A DNA stretch of 63,951 nucleotides from Spirochaetaceae bacterium bin103 (GCA_002238925.1 MPNH01000027.1:1-63951), one strand, 5' to 3'; shown: positions 34,997 to 44,740, counted from the stretch's first letter. The notes: generated by a model not told the origin, from the letters alone. Numbers and translations are program-made.

Positions 34997-36198
34997 TCAG
35001 CGCTGGCCGCGCCACACGTCGAGCGGATGGCGGCGGTCGGCCATCGGCAGCGCGACACGGGCGCCAGCAATCTGCGCCGCGTACGGCGCGAGCACCAGTT
35101 CCAGCGCCTTGACGCCGTCGCACCCGCTGCAGAGCGGCTCGCGGCCCTGCTCGACGGCGTCGATCAGGTCGGTCACCGCCAGGTAGTGGCCGCCGTGCTC
35201 CGGCGGCGGTCCCAGGTCCAGCGGCTGCCAGCGTTGCTCGACGCGTGCCGGCGCCCACAACGGGTACGGGTAGATCATCAGCCCGTCGGTGGTGCTGCCG
35301 CCGCGCAGCGAGACGATGCCCTCGCTGCCGACGATCTCCATACCGTAGCGCTCGTTCACGCCGACGCTGTGGCGCTTCGAGTCGAACAACCCCGCCACCC
35401 CGCCGGCGAACGCGATGTAGCTGTCGATGCGGTCGCCGGCCACCGGCCCCAGCGGCTCGGGCGCCTCGTGCACGTCCGCCCGCTCGGTGTGGCCGCCCCC
35501 CCCCGGCGGGCGAACGCGTGGTAGCTGTCGAGGCGGTCGCCGCTCACCGGCCCCAGCGGCTCGGTCGCCTCGTGCACGTCCGCCGGCTCGATGTCGCGCC
35601 CCTCCACGGTGACACGCGCGGACACCCACAGGGCGTCGCCGGCCAGGTACTGCATCAGGTTGAACAGGTGGATGCCCAAGTCCATCATGTCCTCGCCGCC
35701 GCCGCGATGGTCGTGCTTGCCGTGCGCGTGCAGCTCCTGCAGGCCCCCGATGCGGCCGGCGTCGATCAGCGCCTTGAGGCGGTCGGCGCCCGGCAGGTAG
35801 GCGCCGTGAAAGTGCCCGACGGCGATCTTGACGCCCGCCGCCCGTGCCGCCGCGACCATGCGGTCGCCGTCCTCCAGGCTGATCGCAAACGGCTTCTCGC
35901 AGTACACGTGGCAGCCCGCGTCGATGCAGGCCAGCACCATCGCCAGACGCTGGTCGAGCCAGCGCGGCCCCACGCTGACCAGGTCCAGCTCCTCGCGCGC
36001 CAGCATCTCGCGGTATTCGGGGTAACCGCGCAGCGCCTCCGCCTCGGCCTGGGCGCGTGCCCGGCCGTCGGGATCGGGATCGGCCACCGCCACCATCTCG
36101 ACGCCTTCGACGCCGCGGAATGCGCGGTGCAGCCCATGTCCGAATCCGCCGCGACCGGTGTGGCCGATTGCAGCGGCCCGGTAGCGGCGCTCAGCCAT
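34997..36198 (-). pseudogene. Gfo/Idh/MocA oxidoreductase broken by a duplication and poly-C shift
   Basis: From ATG 36198 (MAERRYRAAAIGHTGRGGFG) the frame encodes the Rossmann domain, the HVYCEKPFAISL motif and MMDLGIHLFNLM, and reaches ADVHEATEPLGPVSGDRLDS. There a duplicated segment and a run of nine C at 35496-35504 shift the frame. The C-terminal half continues in another frame as ADVHEAPEPLGPVAGDRIDS, then FDSKRHSVGVNERYGMEI to the end at 34997. Removing the duplicate would give a normal enzyme of about 365 residues. Either decay, phase variation or an assembly artefact. Confidence 0.75.
35411..35590. repeat. Diverged tandem duplication, offset 104 bp, with C9 tract
   Basis: The segment around GTAGCTGTCGATGCGGTCGC at 35417 reappears, slightly changed, at 35521. 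The copies differ at several bases, so the duplication is not a trivial read error, and the 104-bp offset (one short of 105) causes the frame break. The nine-C run (35496-35504) sits between the copies. Confidence 0.75.
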
Positions 36199-36449
36199 GC
36201 CGCCGCGGCCGGCGCCCCGCTTGGCACGGCGGCGCCCCACGCCAAGCGCTACGATACGTGAACGGCAACCTACGCGCGGTCATACGGCTAGCATACTCTG
36301 CGGTGCCCTTCCGTGACACGCGCGCCTTGGGGATCCGCGCATCACACCGTCCCCGAAGTCGGAGAGGGTTGCAATCCAGAGCGGAACCACTACCCTTGCC
36401 GCTGACAGGAGCAGGGAAATCAGGTCCGGTCGACTTTGGGAGGAGTTCA

Positions 36450-37565
36450 ATGCCACTACGAGCGGGAATTGTGGGTTGCGGCGGCATCAGCCGGACTCAC
36501 GCTACGGCCTACAGCCACTTGAGTGCTACCGACCTGGTGGCGGCGTGCGACATCGACCCATCGCGGCTGCGCGAGCGGGCCGACCAGTTCTCCGTGCCGG
36601 CGCGCTACGCCGATTATGGCGAGATGTTGGCCAGCGAATCGCTCGACGTGGTCAGCGTGTGCACGCACGCACCGCTGCACGCGGACGTGGCGTGCGCGGC
36701 CGCGGCAGCCGGCACCCATGTGCTGTGCGAGAAACCGCTCGCGCTCGACCTGGAGAGCGCCGACCGCATGATGCGGGCGTGCGCCGCCGCCGGCGTGCAG
36801 CTTGCGGTGAGCCACCAGTTCCGGTTCACGCCGGCGCTGCGCATGGCCAAGGAGTGGGTGCGGGCCGGGCGCATCGGCAACCTGATCAGCGTGCGCGAGG
36901 TGGGCAAGGGGCGGCCCGCGGGCTTCGAGCTGATGGAGATGGGCGTGCACTTCTTCGACGAGCTCGCCTTCTTCATGGACGGCGTCGAGTGGATCCACGC
37001 GCGCGTCTCTTACCGCGGACGCGAGGCGGAGGTGGGGGACATCATGCACAGCAGCGAGTTGTGCACTACCGACAAGCGCGACAACGGCATGGTGGCCGGC
37101 GACGTGATGCTGATCCACGCCGGCGGGCCGGGCGGCGTGTCCGGAGTCATCGAACTCTACCCGCGTCGGGAGCGCCAGAACTGGATCGCCGGTCCGCATC
37201 TGGTGGGCGACGCTGGCCAGCTCATGGTCAAATCCAACCCCGACACCCACTGGTTCGAGCTGTGGCACTGCCCTACCGACGTGTCGTTCGCCTCCTACAC
37301 CGCGCCGTGGCGGCAGATCGAGATTCCCGATGCCGCGCTGACCATCGAAGGCAAGACCTGGCCCGGCCACCCGTCGATCTGGAGCGTGCGCGACATGGTG
37401 CAGGCGATCACCGAGGGACGTCCGCCGGAACTGGGCGGCTCGGGCGCGGCGCAGTCGCTGGAGTGCGTCAGCGCGGTCTACGAGTCGCACTTCAACCGCG
37501 CCCGCGCCACCCTGCCCCTTGCCGACCGTCGCCACCCCTTGCTTCGCCGCATGGCTGGCGGCTGA
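36450..37565 (+). CDS. Gfo/Idh/MocA-family oxidoreductase
   Basis: A 371-residue enzyme with intact signatures: GIVGCGGISRTHATAYSHLS (GxGxxx nucleotide loop), the cofactor/catalytic HVLCEKPLALDLESADRMM, and MEMGVHFFDELAFF with the conserved His. GGGAGGAG at 36437-36444 sets the ATG at 36450. It likely oxidises or epimerises a sugar or inositol derivative with NAD(P). It precedes the second dipeptide-type importer by 98 bases and may be co-regulated with it. Confidence 0.92.
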   Translation: MPLRAGIVGCGGISRTHATAYSHLSATDLVAACDIDPSRLRERADQFSVPARYADYGEMLASESLDVVSVCTHAPLHADVACAAAAAGTHVLCEKPLALDLESADRMMRACAAAGVQLAVSHQFRFTPALRMAKEWVRAGRIGNLISVREVGKGRPAGFELMEMGVHFFDELAFFMDGVEWIHARVSYRGREAEVGDIMHSSELCTTDKRDNGMVAGDVMLIHAGGPGGVSGVIELYPRRERQNWIAGPHLVGDAGQLMVKSNPDTHWFELWHCPTDVSFASYTAPWRQIEIPDAALTIEGKTWPGHPSIWSVRDMVQAITEGRPPELGGSGAAQSLECVSAVYESHFNRARATLPLADRRHPLLRRMAGG

Positions 37566-37663
37566 TCCGTTGCACAAGCCGCCAACCTGCGGATGACCGC
37601 AAAACCGCACAGCAGGTACATTACAAGCGACGCGAGTCTTCTCGCGAAGGAGCCCCCCTACCC

Positions 37664-39373
37664 ATGATCCGGCTACGAACACCGATTCTCACGGCGCTGG
37701 CGGTCGTTACGCTGGCAGTGGCGGCCGCGGCCGAGCGCGGCACCGACGGCGAGTTGCGCATGCTCTACTGGCAGGCGCCGTCGATTCTCAACCCCTACCT
37801 GTCCGGCGGCACCAAGGATATCCACGCGGCGTCCCTGGTCATCGAACCGCTGGCGCGTTACGACGAGCATGGCGACATGGTCGCCTGGCTGGCGGCCGAG
37901 ATCCCGACCCTGGACAACGGCGGCGTGGCGAGCGACCTGAAGTCGATCACCTGGAAGCTGCGCGACGACGTGGTGTGGGCCGACGGCACGCCGTTTACGG
38001 CGGAGGACGTGGCGTTCACCGCGGCCTACTGCATGGACCCGAGCGGCGGTTGCGCATCGCTCGCTTCGTTCCAGGGCGTTGGCTCGGTGGAGGCGGTCGA
38101 CGACCACACGGTGCGGATCAACTTCGACGTGCCGATGCCGTTCCCGTACGCGCCGTTCGTCGGTTCGATCCTTCCGATCCTGCAACAGCGCCAGTTCGAG
38201 GACTGCATGGGGGCGCGCGCACCGGAGTGCACGGAGGAGAACTTCGCTCCCATTGGCACCGGGCCGTTCATGGTGGACGATTTCCGGCCCAACGACGTGG
38301 TGCGCTACGTGGTCAACGAGCGCTTCCGCGACCCGGACAAACCGGCGTTCTCCTCGGTGCTGCTGAAGGGCGGCGGCGACGCGGTGTCCGCGGCCCGCGC
38401 GGTGCTGGTAACCGGTGAATTCGACTATGGCTGGAACCTGCAGGTGGAGCCGGAGATCCTGCAGGAGATGGAACAGGCGGGCAAGGGCGAGGTGGTGACC
38501 GCATTCGGCACGCTGGTCGAGCGGCTGGTGATCAACAAGACCAATCCCGATCCGAAGCTCGGCGACACGCGGTCCACCTTCCAGGACGGCGGCAACCCGC
38601 ACCCCTTCCTGGCCGACCCGGCGGTAGTGCGCGCGCTGTCGCTGGCAATCGACCGCGACATCCTGGTGGAAGCCGGCTACGGACCCGCCGGCCAGGTGAC
38701 CTGCAACGTCCTGCCGGCGCCCGCGGTGTATGCCTCCACCGCCAACGACTGGTGCCTGACGCAAGACGTCGAGTACGCAAACCGCATCCTGGACGAGGCC
38801 GGATGGGAGCGTGGGCGCCGCGGCATCCGCGCCAAGGACGGCGTACGCCTGTCGATCCTCTACCAGACTTCGACCAACTCGGTGCGCCAGGGCACGCAGG
38901 CGCTGATCAAACAGATGTGGGGCGAGATCGGCGTGGAGACCGAATTGCGCAACATCAACGCGTCGGTGTTCTTCGGCAGCGATCCGGCCAGCCCCGACAC
39001 CTACCAGAAGTTCTACGCCGACATCCAGATGTACACCAACAACTTCGACGGCACCGATCCGCAGGCCTACATGACGGGCTGGATCTGCGACAAGATCCCC
39101 GGCCCCGCAAACCAGTGGAACGGCAGCAACATCTCCCGCTACTGCAACCCGCGCTACGACGAGTTGGCCGCGGAATTCGCCGAGACCGGCGGCATCGAGC
39201 AGCGCGCGGCGCTCGCCAAGCGCATGAACGACCTGCTGGTATCGGACGGCGCCATGATCCCGCTGATCCACCGCGGCGAGGTGGCCGCCCGGGCGCTGAC
39301 GCTCGGCGGCATGCGCCACAACGCCTGGGACAGCACGCTGTGGAACGTACACGAATGGCACCGCATCGAGTGA
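37664..39373 (+). CDS. Dipeptide-type ABC substrate-binding protein (SBP family 5), second system
   Basis: A 569-residue family 5 binding protein. The N-terminal signal peptide (MIRLRTPILTALAVVTLAVA) is followed by TDGELRMLYWQAPSILNPYL, VWADGTPFTAEDVAFTAAYC and IGTGPFMVDDFRPNDVVRYV, all family landmarks. Two Cys pairs in the mature part (about residues 125-131 and 180-188) may form disulfides. AAGGAG about 11 bases before the ATG supports the start. It is followed by DppB- and DppC-like permeases at 39407 and 40540 and again by no ATPase. Confidence 0.92.
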   Translation: MIRLRTPILTALAVVTLAVAAAAERGTDGELRMLYWQAPSILNPYLSGGTKDIHAASLVIEPLARYDEHGDMVAWLAAEIPTLDNGGVASDLKSITWKLRDDVVWADGTPFTAEDVAFTAAYCMDPSGGCASLASFQGVGSVEAVDDHTVRINFDVPMPFPYAPFVGSILPILQQRQFEDCMGARAPECTEENFAPIGTGPFMVDDFRPNDVVRYVVNERFRDPDKPAFSSVLLKGGGDAVSAARAVLVTGEFDYGWNLQVEPEILQEMEQAGKGEVVTAFGTLVERLVINKTNPDPKLGDTRSTFQDGGNPHPFLADPAVVRALSLAIDRDILVEAGYGPAGQVTCNVLPAPAVYASTANDWCLTQDVEYANRILDEAGWERGRRGIRAKDGVRLSILYQTSTNSVRQGTQALIKQMWGEIGVETELRNINASVFFGSDPASPDTYQKFYADIQMYTNNFDGTDPQAYMTGWICDKIPGPANQWNGSNISRYCNPRYDELAAEFAETGGIEQRAALAKRMNDLLVSDGAMIPLIHRGEVAARALTLGGMRHNAWDSTLWNVHEWHRIE

Positions 39374-39406
39374 GGTGACCCGGGCCACGGGCGACGGACC
39401 AACCGA

Positions 39407-40420
39407 GTGCTGCGCTACGCGATCCGGCGCCTGCTGTTCGCCATCCCCACCCTGCTGGCGATCAGCTTCGTGGTGTTCGCGCTGCTGGACCTGGCGCCGG
39501 GTGACCCCACCGCGCAGCTCCCGCTGACCATCCCGCCGGAGACGCGCGCGCTGATCCGCGAGAGTCTCGGGCTTGGCCAGCCGTTCCCGGTGCGCTACGT
39601 GCGCTGGCTGGAGCAGTTCCTGGCCAACGAGCCGCTCAACCTGGTGGAGGTGCTGCTCGGCATCGAGATTGGCGACTCGGAGGGGCGCCTGCGGGTCAGT
39701 TCGTGGGCAACCCGCTCGCCGGTGGTGGACCTGATCGCGCAGCGGCTGCCGCAGACCCTGACCGTGGTCGGCGTGTCCTACCTGGTGGCGATCCTGATCG
39801 CGGTGCCGGTCGGCGTGTTCTCCGCCTACCGGCAGTACTCGGTGTTCGACCAGGTCGGCACCCTGATCACCATGATCGGATTCTCGGTGCCCACCTTCTT
39901 CACCGGCACCGTGCTGATCGTGATCTTCAGCGGCGTGCTCGGCTGGCTGCCGTCGATCTACGACACCACCCACCGGGTCACCGACCTGGCCAGCCTTGGC
40001 TACCAGCTCAAGCAGATGGCAATGCCGGTGATGGTGCTGGCGCTGTTCAGCGCGGCGCAGATCAGCCGCTTCACCCGCTCGGCGGTGCTCGACACCCTGC
40101 ACCAGGAGTACGTGCGCACAGCGCGTGCCAAGGGGTTGGCCGAGCCGGTGGTGATGCTCGTGCATGTGCTGCGCAACAGCATGATCCCGGTGGTCACGGT
40201 GATCGCGCTCGGTTTGCCCACCACCTTCGCCGGCGCCATCATCACCGAGCAGATCTTCCGCATCAACGGCGTCGGCGCGCTGCTGATCGGGGCAATCGAG
40301 GGCGCCGACATCCCCACCGTGCAGACGGTGACCTTCATCTTCGCGAGCCTGATCGTGTTCTTCAACCTGGTCGCCGACCTGCTGTACGGCATACTCGACC
40401 CCCGCATCCGCTATGACTAG
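39407..40420 (+). CDS. Dipeptide-type ABC permease, DppB family, second system
   Basis: A 337-residue membrane permease: LRYAIRRLLFAIPTLLAISF, VVFALLDLAPGDPTAQL, several helices, the coupling loop EYVRTARAKGLAEPVVMLVH and the terminal DLLYGILDPRIRYD. It starts with GTG 34 bases after the binding protein. Its length and tail are typical of the family. The substrate cannot be inferred beyond oligopeptide/oligosaccharide. Confidence 0.93.
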   Translation: MLRYAIRRLLFAIPTLLAISFVVFALLDLAPGDPTAQLPLTIPPETRALIRESLGLGQPFPVRYVRWLEQFLANEPLNLVEVLLGIEIGDSEGRLRVSSWATRSPVVDLIAQRLPQTLTVVGVSYLVAILIAVPVGVFSAYRQYSVFDQVGTLITMIGFSVPTFFTGTVLIVIFSGVLGWLPSIYDTTHRVTDLASLGYQLKQMAMPVMVLALFSAAQISRFTRSAVLDTLHQEYVRTARAKGLAEPVVMLVHVLRNSMIPVVTVIALGLPTTFAGAIITEQIFRINGVGALLIGAIEGADIPTVQTVTFIFASLIVFFNLVADLLYGILDPRIRYD

Positions 40421-40539
40421 GAGGCGGCCGGATGTCGGCAGCCGCCGAGTCGAACTGACCGGATGGGCCAAGCGCGGCGCCGGCAGGCGGCGGTCTTGGG
40501 GCGCTCGGGCCCCCTCGCGTTCGGCGGCGCGGAACAATC

Positions 40540-41511
40540 GTGGCTGCTGATCAAGCCGCCGCGCCCGCAGCATCCGCCCGCGCCGCGGGCCACGGGTTGC
40601 CGGGCGCCCACCCCGAGCGTGCCAAGCACGCCGTATGGCACCGGCTGCGCCGTCATCCCGGCGCCATCGCCGGCGCCGCCGTGTTCATGGCGGTCGCGCT
40701 GGCGGTGCTGTTCGGTTCGTTCGTGCACGGCGTCGATCCCCACTACCTCGACTACCGGGCCAAGAACCAGGGCATGTCGCTCGCCCACCCGCTCGGCACC
40801 GATAACCTGGGCCGCGACACCTTCGCCCGCCTGCTCGCCGGCGGCCGCCTGTCGCTTGCAGTCGGCGTGGCCGCCATGGCCCTGTCGCTGACTGTCGGCA
40901 CGGTGGTAGGCGTGCTGTCCGGCTTCTTCCGCCGCCTCGACGGCCCACTGATGCGCTTTACCGACCTGTTCCTGGCCCTGCCCGTGCTGCCCCTGCTGAT
41001 GGTCACCACCATGCTGTTCCGCGAACCGCTGCGCGCCGCGCTCGGCCTGGAGGCCGGCATCTTCATCCTGGTGGTAGGCGTCATCGGCATCACGAGCTGG
41101 ATGCAGACCGCCCGCATCGTGCGCGGCCAGGTACTCGCCATCCGCGCCCGCGAGTACGTCACCGCCGCGCGCAGCATCGGCGCCCGCCCCTGGCGCATCA
41201 TCAGCCGCCACGTGTTCCCGAACGCGCTCAGCCCCATCGTGGTCGCCGCCACCCTGGACATCGCCGCCGCCATCATCACCGAGAGCGCCCTGAGCTTCCT
41301 CGGCCTCGGCTTCCCGTCCGACTTCCCCACCTGGGGCCGCCTGCTCTACGACGGCGTCCCGTTCCTGACCCTCACCCCGGACCGCGTCATCTGGCCAGGC
41401 CTGGCCATCTCCCTCACCGTGCTCAGCGTCAACTTCCTCGGCGACGGCCTCCGCGACGCCCTCGACCCCCACGCCACCACCCATCGCGCTCCAGTAATCC
41501 GAAGGAAATAG
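40540..41511 (+). CDS. Dipeptide-type ABC permease, DppC family, second system
   Basis: A 323-residue permease: HRLRRHPGAIAGAAVFMAVA, LGTDNLGRDTFARLLAGGRL, an EAA loop EYVTAARSIGARPWRIISRH and ESALSFLGLGFPSDFPTWGR, then GDGLRDALDPHA. GTG start at 40540; the 119 bases before it contain no other gene and could hold an alternative, longer N-terminus. It closes the second DppABC operon and converges on the GH16 gene. Confidence 0.9.
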   Translation: MAADQAAAPAASARAAGHGLPGAHPERAKHAVWHRLRRHPGAIAGAAVFMAVALAVLFGSFVHGVDPHYLDYRAKNQGMSLAHPLGTDNLGRDTFARLLAGGRLSLAVGVAAMALSLTVGTVVGVLSGFFRRLDGPLMRFTDLFLALPVLPLLMVTTMLFREPLRAALGLEAGIFILVVGVIGITSWMQTARIVRGQVLAIRAREYVTAARSIGARPWRIISRHVFPNALSPIVVAATLDIAAAIITESALSFLGLGFPSDFPTWGRLLYDGVPFLTLTPDRVIWPGLAISLTVLSVNFLGDGLRDALDPHATTHRAPVIRRK

Positions 41512-41523
41512 CGCCGGTACCGG

Positions 41524-42618
41524 TCAGGGAGCGCCGCGCAATTCCCATACGCGCACCCAGTCCACCAGGGCCTCGTTGGGGAAGGTTCCCGTGCATGCAT
41601 TTCCATCATTCCAACTGGCGCCGGTGCTCAGATAGATGAAGTGGTCGACGTGCGACACGCCGGGGCCGGAATATGCCCACTGCAAGCGGCCGTCGGCATA
41701 GAAGCGATAGCCGTCCTCATCCCAGTGCACCGCGAATACATGAAACTGCCCGGCATGCAGGTCCGGAACGGCAGCGTACATGGTGGCTTGGCGGCGGCGG
41801 GCGTGTTCGTTCTTCCAGTGAACGGCCATGTGGTACTTGTCGGAGGCGAGCGCGGACTCCGCAATGTCGACCTCTCCACCGCCGTCGCGGTACGTGTACA
41901 ACCAGAATGCGGTGTGGATACCATCGACGGTGGGAGCGATCCTGATGCGGGCCTCGAAGTAGCCGTAGGTGCGCTCGTAGCCATGGCTATCCTTTTTCTG
42001 ACGATCCGAATAGATGGCGGACGCGTGGACCAGAACATCGCCTTCATACACCGGATCCCCGTTCTCGTCGGTCTCGTTGGGGGGCGGCATTACCCTCGTG
42101 TTGCCGAGCACCAGGTTGCCGCCGGCCACCCGCACGTTGTCTCGCTCGGTCCAGTCCCAGTGCACCCGGCGGCAGTCGGCGCCGTGGTTGAGATCGCGGC
42201 GCTGCCAATGCAGCGGTGTGAACGACCATTTCGTGAGATCGAGTTCGGTGCCGTCGAATTCGTCGCCCCACACGTACACCCATTCCTTGCCGGCGGGCAG
42301 GTCAACCGGATCGCCGAACGGCGCGTCGGCAGGCGACGGTACGAATGGCTTGGGCTCAGGCGTCGGCGGTTTGGGAGCCGTGGTGACCGGGGGCGGCATG
42401 GGCGGCTCAGGCACGTCGTCGGCCGGAGAATCGTCGCTTGCCGGTGTTCCAAGCGGCACCGGCACCGGATGCTCGGCGGAAGTCTCCAGGGCCGGCTGAC
42501 CGCCGACGCCCGAGCACGCGCCCCACGGCAGCGTGAGAGCCGCGAGCAATACCCTCACCACGCTGCCACACCTGCGTCTGTTGCCAGCGCCGGTTCGCCG
42601 ATCTCGCGAACGAGTCAT
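41524..42618 (-). CDS. Secreted GH16 glycoside hydrolase lipoprotein
   Basis: A 364-residue lipoprotein. The signal peptide ends in LAALTLPWGACSG with the lipobox Cys, so it should be anchored in the outer or inner leaflet facing outward. A Pro/Glu-rich linker (about residues 50-95) leads to the GH16 jellyroll with the catalytic motif GGGEVDIAES, matching ExDxxE. The family includes laminarinases, agarases, carrageenases and porphyranases; TPLHWQRRDLNHGADCRR and the W-rich substrate loops do not decide among them. It fits digestion of algal or microbial beta-glucans or galactans outside the cell. Confidence 0.9.
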   Translation of the reverse strand: MTRSRDRRTGAGNRRRCGSVVRVLLAALTLPWGACSGVGGQPALETSAEHPVPVPLGTPASDDSPADDVPEPPMPPPVTTAPKPPTPEPKPFVPSPADAPFGDPVDLPAGKEWVYVWGDEFDGTELDLTKWSFTPLHWQRRDLNHGADCRRVHWDWTERDNVRVAGGNLVLGNTRVMPPPNETDENGDPVYEGDVLVHASAIYSDRQKKDSHGYERTYGYFEARIRIAPTVDGIHTAFWLYTYRDGGGEVDIAESALASDKYHMAVHWKNEHARRRQATMYAAVPDLHAGQFHVFAVHWDEDGYRFYADGRLQWAYSGPGVSHVDHFIYLSTGASWNDGNACTGTFPNEALVDWVRVWELRGAP

Positions 42619-42677
42619 TGGACCTATAGTAACGACTGTTTTTTCTGGAATCTTGACCGGCTGCTCGGGCCTCCCGC

Positions 42678-42714
42678 TTGACTGCCTCCCCGCCCATGAC
42701 ACACATTGTGCACA
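42678..42714 (+). promoter_or_regulatory. Weak promoter and palindrome before Phd/PIN pair
   Basis: TTGACT (42678-42683), 17-bp spacer, ACACAT (42701-42706). TGTGCACA (42707-42714) is a perfect 8-bp palindrome running into the start codon. The predicted start point is at or beside the ATG, so the transcript may be leaderless. The -10 is poor. Confidence 0.35.
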
Positions 42715-42956
42715 TGAAGCAGATCGGAATTCGGGAACTGCACCTGCGCACCGGGGAGTGGGTGCGGAGCGCGGCGCTCGGTGAGGGAGTGGTGATTACC
42801 GACCGGGGGCGGCCGGTGGCTTCTCTGCTGCCGGTTCGCTCCGGCGACCTGAGCACGCCATTCCGGCAACGGCGCACGTTGGCCGAGTTCGATGCGCTGC
42901 CGCCGGTGCCCGGCGACTCCGCCGTGTACGTATCGGAGGACCGCGACCGCGGATGA
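42714..42956 (+). CDS. Phd/YefM-type antitoxin
   Basis: An 80-residue antitoxin: MKQIGIRELHLRTGEWVRSA, GVVITDRGRPVASLLPVR and a C-terminal acidic tail that would wrap the toxin. Phd proteins dimerise, bind their promoter and block the PIN toxin. No Shine-Dalgarno precedes this ATG; an ATG at 42696 is an alternative start. The gene ends in an ATGA overlap with the PIN toxin. Confidence 0.85.
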   Translation: MKQIGIRELHLRTGEWVRSAALGEGVVITDRGRPVASLLPVRSGDLSTPFRQRRTLAEFDALPPVPGDSAVYVSEDRDRG

Positions 42957-43393
42957 CCTACTTCGATACCGCCTACATCGTGAAGTGCTATGTGAAGGAA
43001 GAGGGCTGGCAGCAGGTGCGGGAGCTTTCCCGCAAGCAGGAGCGCGTCTCCTGCTCGGTATACGGGAGGCTCGAGTTGCATGGGGCTCTGCACCGGAAGA
43101 TGCGGGAGCACGCGCTCACCGAGCAACAGCTCAAAATCGTGCTGCGCCAGTTCCGGGTCGACGAGGAAGCGCGGCTGTGGACCTGGCTCCCGCTGACGGC
43201 CGCCGTCATGACGGAGGTGGCCACCACATTCACCAGCCTGTCAGGCGACGTGTGTCTACGCACCGGGGATGCCATCCACCTGCTGACCGCGCGGCGTAAC
43301 GGCCTGCGGGAGGTGTACAGCAACGACCAGCGCCTCCTCGATGCGGCGGCAGCGGTGGGCATGCAGGGGCGCAACGTGATTCGAACGGAGTAG
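42953..43393 (+). CDS. PIN-domain ribonuclease toxin (VapC-like)
   Basis: A 146-residue PIN protein: MTYFDTAYIVKCYVKEEGWQ with the first catalytic Asp, ELHGALHRK with Glu, and TGDAIHLLTARRNGLREVYS with the paired Asp, then SNDQRLLDAA. These four acidic residues form the magnesium site for RNA cleavage. Coupled by ATGA to the Phd-type antitoxin upstream. The next gene starts seven bases later, so read-through to the peptidase is possible. Confidence 0.9.
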   Translation: MTYFDTAYIVKCYVKEEGWQQVRELSRKQERVSCSVYGRLELHGALHRKMREHALTEQQLKIVLRQFRVDEEARLWTWLPLTAAVMTEVATTFTSLSGDVCLRTGDAIHLLTARRNGLREVYSNDQRLLDAAAAVGMQGRNVIRTE

Positions 43394-43399
43394 GGGACG

Positions 43400-44740
43400 A
43401 TGTATCAACAGATCTTTTCACCAGAGACGTTCGCCGCGCGGCGGCGGCGGGTGGCGGACCGGATTGGGACCGGGGCCGTAGCGCTGATTCAGGGAGCGCG
43501 GGCGTCGGGGACGCATGACCAGTTCCGACAGAGCAACGAGTTGTTCTACCTGTGCGGGGTGGAGGTGCCGCATGCCTACCTGCTGATCGACGGCGGCGAC
43601 GGTACGGCGGCGCTGTTCCTGCCGCACCAGGACCGGCACAGCGTGGAGGCAGAGGGCGAGCACCTGTCGGCGGACAACGCGGAGCGGGCGCGGGAGCTGA
43701 CCGGCGTCGATCGGGTGGTTGCGCTGGAGGCGCTGCCGGCGGCGTTGCGTGGGGCGGCGGCCATCTGGACGCCGCTGTCGCCGGCGGAGGGGGCGCGGTC
43801 CAGTTGGGACACGCTGCGGCGTGCGCAGGAGGAGGCGAACGCCGACCCGTTCGACGGCGCCCCGGCGCGGGAGGCGAGGTTCGCCGGCCTGCTGCGGCAG
43901 CGCTGCCCGGCGGCGCGCATCGAGGACCTGGCGCCGGTGCTGGACGAGATGCGGCTGGTCAAGGACGAGCCGGAGGTTGCGGCGCTGCGCGCGGCGGGGG
44001 CGATCTGCGCGGACGCGTTGACCGCCTGCATGCGCGCCACGGCGCCGGGGGTGATGGAGTACCAGCTCGCCGGCGTGCTGGAGTACCACTACCGGGTCAG
44101 CGGTTCGCGCGGCGCTTCCTACCACCCGATCATCGCCGGGGGCACCAACGCCTGGTACGGGCACTACAACGCCAACGACGCACCGCTTGCGGACGGCGAC
44201 CTGGTGCTGCTGGACTGCGCCCCCGACCACCACTACTACACGTCGGACATCACCCGCATGTGGCCGGTGAACGGCACCTACAGCGACACCCAACGCGCCT
44301 TGTATGGCTTCATGATCGCCTACCACAAAGCGCTGCTGGCCGGAATCCGGCCGGGCCGTACCGACGACGAGATCCACCGCGAGGCGGCGCAGGTAATGGC
44401 CGCCTACCTGGACCGGGCGCCGTTTGCCGATCCCGTCCACGAGCGGGCGGCGCGCAACGCGCTGGAGTTCCCGCACCACCTGTCCCACCCGGTCGGCATG
44501 GCGGTGCACGACGTCAGCCACTACCGCGGCAATCCGCTGCGGCCCGGCATCGTGTTCTCGGTGGACCCGCAGATGCGCGTTCCGGAGGAGCAGCTCTACC
44601 TGCGTGTCGAGGACACGGTCGTGGTCACCGAAGACGGCTGCGAGAACCTCACCGCCGCCGCACCGCTGGAGATGGACGACGTCGAGGCGACGATGCGTGA
44701 GCCCGGGATGCTCGGGCAGTTCCAAGGCAGTCGGGAGTAG
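43400..44740 (+). CDS. Xaa-Pro aminopeptidase-like M24B peptidase
   Basis: A 446-residue creatinase-fold peptidase of the PepP class that removes N-terminal residues before proline. The N-terminal aminopeptidase-P domain (residues 1-170) is followed by the metal-binding barrel. Ligands: Asp272 and Asp283 (LLDCAPDHHYYTSDITR), His363 (HPVGMAVHD), Asp389 in FSVDPQM where the family normally has Glu in an EPG motif, and Glu404 in RVEDTVVVTE. The Glu-to-Asp change shortens a metal ligand and might alter activity. It converges on the HigA-like gene at 44743. Confidence 0.88.
   Translation: MYQQIFSPETFAARRRRVADRIGTGAVALIQGARASGTHDQFRQSNELFYLCGVEVPHAYLLIDGGDGTAALFLPHQDRHSVEAEGEHLSADNAERARELTGVDRVVALEALPAALRGAAAIWTPLSPAEGARSSWDTLRRAQEEANADPFDGAPAREARFAGLLRQRCPAARIEDLAPVLDEMRLVKDEPEVAALRAAGAICADALTACMRATAPGVMEYQLAGVLEYHYRVSGSRGASYHPIIAGGTNAWYGHYNANDAPLADGDLVLLDCAPDHHYYTSDITRMWPVNGTYSDTQRALYGFMIAYHKALLAGIRPGRTDDEIHREAAQVMAAYLDRAPFADPVHERAARNALEFPHHLSHPVGMAVHDVSHYRGNPLRPGIVFSVDPQMRVPEEQLYLRVEDTVVVTEDGCENLTAAAPLEMDDVEATMREPGMLGQFQGSRE

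Noticed and set aside
36057..36449. Upstream extension of the Gfo/Idh frame (alternative 502-residue product)
   Set aside because: The in-frame extension is Arg-rich and lies over the antisense Rossmann domain; GGGAGGAG at 36437 marks the real start.
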